From the NCBI GenBank assembly GCA_031286165.1, contig JAITUU010000047.1:1-37066 (forward strand): a stretch of 37,066 nucleotides of DNA, in the 5' to 3' direction. This DNA is from Bacteroidales bacterium. Its GTDB lineage: Bacteria; Bacteroidota; Bacteroidia; Bacteroidales; UBA1715. Under the pieces are notes generated by a model, which worked only from the letters and a program-made list of their open reading frames with translations, was not told where the DNA came from and ran no database searches. Below, in pieces: positions 31,410-37,066 of the stretch (positions are counted from its first letter, which is position 1; each line of letters begins with the position of its first letter). Both the position numbers and the translations under genes were made by a program.

Positions 31410-32744
31410 CTATCTCATTCGTCCTCCACCTGCGCCACCACCGCCGGCTCCTCGTGGGGCTTGCGGAGCAAACGGACTTCCTGTTGGTTTGGCAGTTGTT
31501 TGTTCCGGATTTGGTTCGCGAATATCGGTTACAAGCAAATCGCCTTCTTTCAATCCGCTCAAAATCTGCACATTAATACCATCGCGCACACCAATTTCTA
31601 CTTTTTGTACTTGTAAGTGTTGGCTCGGAAGTGCTATCCACACCGTTTTTGTGCGCGGTTGTCCGCCACCGGCTGCCCCTGCCCCTGCACCACCGCCAAA
31701 ACCTTGCGCTCCTTGTGGGCGTTGTCTGTGTCCGCCTCCTTGCAATCCTTCATTCACCTTATTGGCTATTGCCATAAGCGTATCGGGCACTGCACCCAAT
31801 TTGTGCTGCGCATAATATTGTGTGAGCACATCGGGTGTGGGCGTAAAATTAATTGCCGCAATAGGTGCCACAAGAGTATTAAAAATTTGTTGGGTATAAA
31901 TAGTTACCGTAGCTGTCATGCCCGGCATGAGTTTCTTTTGTTCATTTTCCGATTTGATAATAATAGTGTATGTAACCACATTAGACGTTACTATGGGGTT
32001 CAAGCGAATTTGCTGCACTTCGCCGTCAAAGGTGGAATTTGGGTAAGCATCTACGGTAAAACTCACCGTTTGCCCCATTTTCACTTTTCCTATATCGGCT
32101 TCGTCCACATTTGCCTCTACTTGAATTTGCGTTAAATCCTGCGCAATGGTAAAAAGCGTGGGAGTATTCAAACTCGCTGCCACAGTTTGCCCCACATCCA
32201 CCGCACGCGAAAGCACCACACCATTGATAGGCGAAATAATAGTGGCATAACTCAAATTGGTTTGCGCCTTTTCCAAATCCGATTGTGCTTGGGTAAGACT
32301 ATTGAGCGTAACGGTGTAGGTGTGTTTCGCTTCATCGAAATCGGCTTGACTTATCATTTGTTGGTCAAACAAGGCTTTTTGGCGTTCATACACCGTTCTA
32401 TTGTACTGCACATTATTTTGCGCAGTTTGATAATTGGCTCGCGCCACTTGCAAAGCAGTTTTCAGCGTTGATTTATCGAGTTCGGCTATGGTATCGCCTT
32501 TTTTTACTTCGCTATTGAAATCCACAAAAATGCGCTCCACAATACCCGAAACCTGCGTTCCCACCTCCACCGAAGTAACCGGTTGTATGGTTCCGGTGGC
32601 AGTTACCACCGACTCTATTTTTCCTATCACCGCCGCTTGGGTTATAAGTTCCAGCGCGGTTTTATTGCGCGATTGCATTACATAATAACCCACTGCAACT
32701 GCCGCAATGAGAATAATTCCGATACCTATGTATTTCTTTTTCAT
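31410..32744 (-). CDS. MacA-like periplasmic adaptor (membrane fusion protein)
   Basis: The product (444 aa) has one N-terminal membrane anchor (YIGIGIILIAAVAVGYYVM), a split lipoyl domain (ATGTIQPVTSVEVGTQVSGI and ATIISPINGVVLSRAVDVGQTV), a helical hairpin between them (~80-150), and beta-barrel and membrane-proximal domains (DEADIGKVKMGQTVSFTVDA, KKLMPGMTATVTIYT, VWIALPSQHLQVQKVEIGV). It should link the inner-membrane MacB-like pair to the TolC-like channel. Two Gly-rich segments are odd: one near residues 355-380 (QGFGGGAGAGAAGGGQPR) and the last 12 residues (GGGGAGGGRMR). ATG at 32744 matches the membrane anchor; an upstream ORF extension overlaps tolC and is rejected. Confidence 0.9.
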   Translation of the reverse strand: MKKKYIGIGIILIAAVAVGYYVMQSRNKTALELITQAAVIGKIESVVTATGTIQPVTSVEVGTQVSGIVERIFVDFNSEVKKGDTIAELDKSTLKTALQVARANYQTAQNNVQYNRTVYERQKALFDQQMISQADFDEAKHTYTVTLNSLTQAQSDLEKAQTNLSYATIISPINGVVLSRAVDVGQTVAASLNTPTLFTIAQDLTQIQVEANVDEADIGKVKMGQTVSFTVDAYPNSTFDGEVQQIRLNPIVTSNVVTYTIIIKSENEQKKLMPGMTATVTIYTQQIFNTLVAPIAAINFTPTPDVLTQYYAQHKLGAVPDTLMAIANKVNEGLQGGGHRQRPQGAQGFGGGAGAGAAGGGQPRTKTVWIALPSQHLQVQKVEIGVRDGINVQILSGLKEGDLLVTDIREPNPEQTTAKPTGSPFAPQAPRGAGGGGAGGGRMR

Positions 32745-32778
32745 ATATATAATTTTTAAATATTGTTGTATTGATTTT

Positions 32779-34047
32779 TTATAATTGAACGGCATTTCCT
32801 GCATAGTACTGCAAAAGTTGAGAATATAGTATAGTAAAATATTTTGCCTGCATAAGCGAAAGTTGCGCATTAATAAAGGCTGTTTGCGTGGTGGTAAGGT
32901 CTATGGAACTAATGCCTCCGAGCAAAAATTGCGCATAATTCAGTTCGTAACTTGTACGTGCCGATTCAAGCATTTGCGTGAGCACTACCTCGTTTTTCTG
33001 CGCCGTTACCGCGTTTATATGGGCTGTTTCTATACTTTTATACAGATTTTTCTTGTCGCTTTCAAATGCAAGTGCCGTATATTTTTGGTTAATTCGCGCG
33101 TTGGCAACCTGCGTGCGGCGTTGATAGCGGCTAAAAATAGGATACGACACATTCACACTAAGCGAATATCGCTCTTGAAACACATCGCCCTTATCGCTTT
33201 GGTCGAAAATATAGGTACTGGTATTCACGCCGGCAGACGCGCTCAACGTAGGAAAATACGCACTTCGCGCAATGCCCACGCTCAAACTGTCTATGCGATT
33301 TTGATAGGCATAGGCTCGCATTTCGGGCAACACCTGCAAGGCTTTATTGTAGGTTTCCATCAAATCGGGAATAACAATATTTTCGGTATGAATGGTAGGA
33401 ATGGCAATTTCAAACGGCGTTTGCGGCGGAAGTTCCAATAATTGTTTGAGCACCAACACTTGATTTTGATAGGTATTTTGCGCACTCAATACCGCATACT
33501 GACTTTGGGCAAACTGCGCCTGAATTTCGGCAAGGTCTTTTTTGGCAAGCGCACCCACATTGAATTTCACTTGTGCCTGATTATAGAGTTGCTCTGTGCG
33601 TTCGGCGTTAGTTTGCGCCACATCTATTGCCTCTTTATTGTACAAACACTGAATAAACGCCTGCAACACCGAAAGCATAACCGAATTTTTACTTTCTTCT
33701 ATATATAAATTCTGCTGTGCCACAATGTTTCTATTCTGCTGAATAGTTTTATTGATTTGTCCGCCACTGTACAAAGTTACATTCGATGTCAAACCCGCGC
33801 CCAAGGCACTTGCACCATCGTTGCTCCACGATTGTGAAGCACTCACCTGTAAATTCGGCACACGGTTCCACTTCGATTGCGTGTAATTATTTTCACTCGC
33901 TTCTTTTTGCAATTTACTCGATGCTATGGTAATATTATTGGCGTAAGCATAGGTTATGCAGCGTTGCAAATTCCACGTGTCAGCCGACTGTGCTATAACG
34001 GAAGAAATACAGAAAACCGGACAAATGAGCGTTAGTATTTTTTTCAT
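32779..34047 (-). CDS. TolC-family outer-membrane efflux protein
   Basis: The product (422 aa) has a signal peptide (MKKILTLICPVFCISSVIAQ) and the duplicated OEP helical pattern: TWNLQRCITYAYANNITIASS near the start, PNLQVSASQSWSN, YNQAQVKFNVGALAKKDLAEI, then in the second half KALQVLPEMRAYAYQNRIDS, FPTLSASAGVNTS and YELNYAQFLLGGISSIDLTTTQ. It forms the outer-membrane exit duct. It is first in the minus-strand operon tolC-macA-ATPase-permease (34-base gap to macA). The start is set by the signal peptide and a -7 box 74 bases upstream. Confidence 0.92.
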   Translation of the reverse strand: MKKILTLICPVFCISSVIAQSADTWNLQRCITYAYANNITIASSKLQKEASENNYTQSKWNRVPNLQVSASQSWSNDGASALGAGLTSNVTLYSGGQINKTIQQNRNIVAQQNLYIEESKNSVMLSVLQAFIQCLYNKEAIDVAQTNAERTEQLYNQAQVKFNVGALAKKDLAEIQAQFAQSQYAVLSAQNTYQNQVLVLKQLLELPPQTPFEIAIPTIHTENIVIPDLMETYNKALQVLPEMRAYAYQNRIDSLSVGIARSAYFPTLSASAGVNTSTYIFDQSDKGDVFQERYSLSVNVSYPIFSRYQRRTQVANARINQKYTALAFESDKKNLYKSIETAHINAVTAQKNEVVLTQMLESARTSYELNYAQFLLGGISSIDLTTTQTAFINAQLSLMQAKYFTILYSQLLQYYAGNAVQL

Positions 34048-34120
34048 GTATGATAATTTTGAGAGTGGTTTGATGCAAAAATTGTGCCGCAAAAGCCTCG
34101 CATTTTGCGTTGTTCTTGCA

Positions 34121-34128
34121 CAAACATA
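34121..34128 (-). promoter_or_regulatory. -7 box (TATGTTTG) for the efflux operon
   Basis: TATGTTTG on the minus strand fits TAnnTTTG, 73 bases before the tolC ATG. The next 35 bases contain repeated TTGTAAATT-like and AATTTACAA-like units, which could be an operator or simple A/T-rich sequence. Confidence 0.45.
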
Positions 34129-34201
34129 CAATTTAATTGTAAATTCTAAATTGTAAATTACAAATTATTTGTGCAAACTATGAAAAAATAGGTTTTTCAC
34201 C

Positions 34202-36613
34202 TTACAAACTCAATTCCACAATAGTAATACCATCGCCCCCCAAATCGAGGGGAGCATCGGCGCAGGAAGCAACAATGTCGGAAGAAAGTAAATAATCGCG
34301 AATGAGTTTGCGCAAAATACCGTAGCCCTTGCCGTGCAAAATTTCCAATCTTCGCACTTGCAGCATATATGCCGTTTCCACAAAATCTTTCACTTCGTAC
34401 AAGGCTTCATCGCCGCGTTTACCGCGCAGGTCAAGTTTCGGCGAAAAATGTGTGCGTTTTGCAGCAATGGTTTCTGTGGAACTTTGCACAAGTTGCGTAT
34501 TGTGCTCTTTCTGCTGTTTTTGCGCTCGCTCCAAATTCTGTAAGGCTATGAAAAGGGAACTGTGAGAATATTGCACAAGTGCCTGTTTTTTAGCAATTTC
34601 CGCAATGCGCCCGACTGCCGACTGCCCCACAATGCGTACATAATCGCCTATTTGCAATGCAGTTGCGTCTGTTTTTGTTTTTTGCTCTGGCAATACTTGT
34701 TGATTTTGTTTGTGCAATTTTTTATCTATCGCACGAGTGATATGCTGCGTTTCTTCCTGCAATTTTTGCCGCGCAAGTTTGGTTTTTTCTTTCTGCGCCT
34801 GCTCTTCTTTTATAGTGCGAATTGTATTTTCTATGCTTTTATTGGCAGACTGTATAATTTCCTTCACTTCCGCCTGCGCCTGTTTAAGTATTTCGCCGCG
34901 TTTGTGCGCCAATTCTTCCATTTTGTGCGCATAGGATTTTTTAAGTCCCTGAATTTCTTCCTGTTGGCGTTTCAAACTCTCTTTTTTCTTGAAAATATAT
35001 TGCTTTTCTTCTTCAAGTTTTTTTAAATTTTTATCAAAATCCACATGTTCTTTGCCTATTTTGTGTTTTGCCCGGTCTATAATAGTCTGCGGCAAGCCTA
35101 TGGACGAAGCAATTTCAAAGGCAAACGAACTTCCTGCACTGCCCATGCGCAATTTGTAGAGTGGTTTCAGTTCCTGCAAATCAAAAAGCATGGCACCATT
35201 GATAGCATGCGAAAGAGCCGTAGCCGCGTGTTTCAAATTCGTATAATGCGTAGTAATTACGCCAAAAGCATGTTTTTCGTGCAAGGTTTCGAGTACACTT
35301 TCGGCGATTGCGCCGCCCAGCATGGGTTCGGTGCCGGTGCCAAATTCATCTATACATACCAGCGTTTTGCCATCGGCGTGCGTTACAAATTGTTTCATAT
35401 TTTGCAAATGCGAACTGTATGTACTCAGGTCATTTTCAAGCGATTGCTCATCGCCGATGTCGATACAAAGATTGTGAAACAAACCAACCGTGCTATGCGA
35501 ATCGGCAGAAATGAGCAAACCGCATTGCAGCATGTATTGCAAAAGTGCAATGGTTTTGAGGCACACCGATTTTCCGCCCGCATTCGGACCCGAAATCACC
35601 AGCAATCGCTGTTCTGCATTAAGTTCCACGTGAAGGGGCACAACTTGTTTTTTCTGTTTTTCAAAAGAAATCACCAGCAACGGGTGTCGTGCGCCATAGA
35701 GCGAAATTTCACTCTGCGGCACTATTTTCGGTTTATGTGCATCTATGCGAATTGCAAATCGCGCCTTTGCCTGCACACTATCGAACACTGCCAAAAGCAA
35801 ATAAGCAGCCTCGATTTCACCCACAAAGGGACGAATGAGTGCGGTAATTTCTTTGAGAATACGAATAATTTCTTTTTGTTCTTCAAAGTGCAACGATTGT
35901 ATGGCATTATTGATTTCAAACGCCTCCACCGGCTCCACAAACGAAGTTTTTCCGCTCATAGACTCATCGTGCACAAAACCTTGAATTTTGCGCTTAAATG
36001 CTGAATGAAAGGGAATTACAAGCCTATCATTGCGCATAGAAAGTTCCGTATCGGCTTCACACCAGCCTTCTTTGCGAGCAAGGGCAATTTTTTGTGCCAT
36101 AATTTTTGCTACCACCTGTTTTTTTTGCTGTATGGCACTGCAAATTTCCACCAACTGCTTGCTGGCATTGTCTTTCAACTGCGCCGTGGAATCTATGATT
36201 TTTTCGATTGCGCGACACACCTCTTGGGGAATGCTAGCCTGCGCCGTGAGTGCATAGAATGCCGGATAGGTTTCTTCGTGTTTTTGAAAATACGCCAGCA
36301 CATCGTGAATTTCGAGTAATGATTTTCGCAGAATGAATAAATCCTGCGGTTGCAAAAAAGTTTCTTCGGGTTTTATGCTTTGTAATGACTGCCACACGTG
36401 CGAATACGAAGGTGTGGGAAAATCACTGTCGAACTCGCAAATACGTTTCATTTCGGCACACACAGCAAGCGATTGTTCTATGTCTTGCAGCGAATGAGAA
36501 AACTGCATTTTATGCACAATTTCTTTTCCCAAATCGCTGTAACACAATTCTGTAATATAATTCCGAATATGGTCGAAACCAATTTTTTGCTCTATATTGT
36601 GAGGGTAAATCAC
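34202..36613 (-). CDS. mutS2: Endonuclease MutS2
   Basis: The product (803 aa) starts at a GTG (MIYPHNIEQKIGFDHIRNYI fits the family N-terminus and no ATG is near). Core and clamp helices lead to the ATPase with Walker A ISGPNAGGKS (Lys348), ALLQYMLQCGLLI, a Walker B TLVCIDEFGTGTEP and VITTHYTNLK. A long coiled coil (~500-620, KKLEEEKQYIFKKKESLKRQ) and a KOW-like patch follow, then a C-terminal Smr nuclease domain (~727-803) with LDLRGKRGDEAL and ILHGKGYGILRKLIRDYL. It suppresses homologous recombination and may rescue collided ribosomes, as shown in other bacteria. Length is as expected. Confidence 0.95.
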   Translation of the reverse strand: MIYPHNIEQKIGFDHIRNYITELCYSDLGKEIVHKMQFSHSLQDIEQSLAVCAEMKRICEFDSDFPTPSYSHVWQSLQSIKPEETFLQPQDLFILRKSLLEIHDVLAYFQKHEETYPAFYALTAQASIPQEVCRAIEKIIDSTAQLKDNASKQLVEICSAIQQKKQVVAKIMAQKIALARKEGWCEADTELSMRNDRLVIPFHSAFKRKIQGFVHDESMSGKTSFVEPVEAFEINNAIQSLHFEEQKEIIRILKEITALIRPFVGEIEAAYLLLAVFDSVQAKARFAIRIDAHKPKIVPQSEISLYGARHPLLVISFEKQKKQVVPLHVELNAEQRLLVISGPNAGGKSVCLKTIALLQYMLQCGLLISADSHSTVGLFHNLCIDIGDEQSLENDLSTYSSHLQNMKQFVTHADGKTLVCIDEFGTGTEPMLGGAIAESVLETLHEKHAFGVITTHYTNLKHAATALSHAINGAMLFDLQELKPLYKLRMGSAGSSFAFEIASSIGLPQTIIDRAKHKIGKEHVDFDKNLKKLEEEKQYIFKKKESLKRQQEEIQGLKKSYAHKMEELAHKRGEILKQAQAEVKEIIQSANKSIENTIRTIKEEQAQKEKTKLARQKLQEETQHITRAIDKKLHKQNQQVLPEQKTKTDATALQIGDYVRIVGQSAVGRIAEIAKKQALVQYSHSSLFIALQNLERAQKQQKEHNTQLVQSSTETIAAKRTHFSPKLDLRGKRGDEALYEVKDFVETAYMLQVRRLEILHGKGYGILRKLIRDYLLSSDIVASCADAPLDLGGDGITIVELSL

Positions 36614-36685
36614 TTTTTTAGTGGTTAGGTATTTAGTTGTTAGTTATTAGAAACTAAAAAATTGAACGATACTTTTTTCTTTCTG

Positions 36686-36693
36686 CAAAGATA
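36686..36693 (-). promoter_or_regulatory. -7 box (TATCTTTG) for mutS2
   Basis: TATCTTTG on the minus strand fits TAnnTTTG, 72 bases before the GTG. The leader between contains TTAG-rich repeats similar to those before the symporter gene. Confidence 0.5.
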
Positions 36694-36777
36694 CAAATTA
36701 GTGAAAAGCGGAGAGTTGAAAGGTGAAAATTATTTTGAGAAAAGCCATCTCTAACTCCTTTAAGTAGGGAAACCGTA

Positions 36778-36812
36778 CAAAAAAACTCCCACAAACCGAA
36801 GTTAGCAGGAGT
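36778..36812 (-). terminator. Terminator with UUCG tetraloop after the T9SS cargo gene
   Basis: On the minus strand, ACTCC-TG-CTAAC, the loop TTCG, and GTTTG-TG-GGAGT are followed by T7; the C(UUCG)G loop closes the hairpin. It lies just beyond the palindromic repeat that follows the stop codon. Confidence 0.7.
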
Positions 36813-36822
36813 GTTGTAACAG

Positions 36823-36840
36823 CAAGGGGCATGCCCCTTG
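36823..36840. repeat. 18-bp palindromic element, second copy
   Basis: CAAGGGGCATGCCCCTTG is a perfect palindrome, one G/C pair shorter per arm than the copy at 606-625. It shares the flanks ATAA on one side and C(T/C)GTTA on the other (minus-strand reading). Here it begins directly after the TAA stop codon of the cargo gene. Confidence 0.8.
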
Positions 36841-37066
36841 TTATCTCACTCGTTTTTCAGTACTGCCATTGCTATACTGTACAATGTACATACCTTTTTG
36901 TGGTTCTTCGTTCAGTTTTTGCCCCAAAAGATTGTAGTACGCCACCGGCACAGCCGGCACGCTTATAGTTTCTACACGTACCGGTTCTGTTTTTTCGCCG
37001 GTTTTAAATACTCCTTCTTTCAGTTGCGTTTCGCCATCTTCGGTGAGTGCTGTTATGGTGTAATAA
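36841..37066 (-). CDS. C-terminal end of a T9SS cargo protein (partial, runs off the window)
   Basis: The last 74 codons of a minus-strand gene are present: YYTITALTEDGETQLKEGVF, then VPAVPVAYYNLLGQKL, QKGMYIVQYSNGSTEKRVR and a TAA stop. The YYNLLGQKL...GMYIVQYSNG pattern is a type A sorting domain. The upstream part is outside the window, so function is not known. The same-strand terminator and mutS2 promoter follow. Confidence 0.8.
   Translation of the reverse strand, partial: YYTITALTEDGETQLKEGVFKTGEKTEPVRVETISVPAVPVAYYNLLGQKLNEEPQKGMYIVQYSNGSTEKRVR

Noticed and set aside
29438..34047. Classical single-chain MacB drug exporter
   Set aside because: The ATPase and permease are separate overlapping genes, so it is a MacAB-like system, and the substrate (drug, peptide or lipoprotein) cannot be read from sequence.
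35045..36004. A 319-codon plus-strand open frame inside mutS2
   Set aside because: It is antisense to a full-length, well-conserved MutS2 and resembles no protein family.

Overview
The window is chromosomal DNA from a member of the Bacteroidota. The evidence is several type IX secretion (T9SS) and gliding-type genes (porU, a porP/sprF-like gene, gldJ, a DUF4835/PorD gene), C-terminal T9SS sorting domains, a Bacteroidota-style omega subunit (RpoZ), and repeated promoter boxes of the TAnnTTTG (-7) type. Shine-Dalgarno sequences are mostly absent. A two-iron desulfoferrodoxin suggests an anaerobic or microaerobic lifestyle. I cannot place it below phylum/class level.

Layout. 1-1.8 kb: a small accessory patch with a dinD-like 3' remnant and an EcoRI-type adenine methyltransferase fused to a GIY-YIG/T5orf172-like domain; a perfect 20-bp palindromic element sits in frame between the two domains. 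1.85-6.6 kb: surface genes, namely a PKD + gliding-type C-terminal-domain protein, an STN-domain/beta-barrel protein, and divergent from them two tandem OmpA-type paralogues, the first lacking the OmpA domain. 6.7-12.7 kb: the T9SS core, with porU (minus strand) divergent from porP-like and gldJ. 12.8-14.75 kb: a small minus-strand gene with its own terminator and a T9SS cargo protein. 14.9-19.4 kb: guaB, a GPH-family symporter with an unusual insert, and a class III aminotransferase. 19.5-25.2 kb: a housekeeping series bamD-rpoZ-coaBC-porD-recN, interrupted before recN by a two-gene cassette (51-aa ORF + DUF6169) with a near-ideal promoter; coaBC carries a one-base frame break in an A10 run. 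25.2-26.4 kb: a small ORF, a (CGTTG)13 microsatellite and desulfoferrodoxin. 26.5-29.4 kb: tRNA-Glu, rpsT, typA, clpP. 29.4-34.0 kb: a MacAB-TolC-like efflux operon (minus strand, order tolC-macA-ATPase-permease). 34.2-36.6 kb: mutS2. 36.8 kb to the end: the 3' end of another T9SS cargo gene, followed by a second copy of the palindromic element and a terminator.

How it fits together. PorU, PorP-like, GldJ and PorD belong to the machinery that carries proteins with C-terminal sorting domains across the outer membrane; three or four such cargo proteins lie in the same window. BamD serves outer-membrane protein assembly, matching the several beta-barrel proteins. Most of the region is standard core genome. 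The points most worth a second look are the methyltransferase-nuclease fusion with its palindromic insert, the DUF6169 cassette, the coaBC slippery run and the pentanucleotide repeat. I saw no CRISPR array, insertion sequence, rRNA or prophage.
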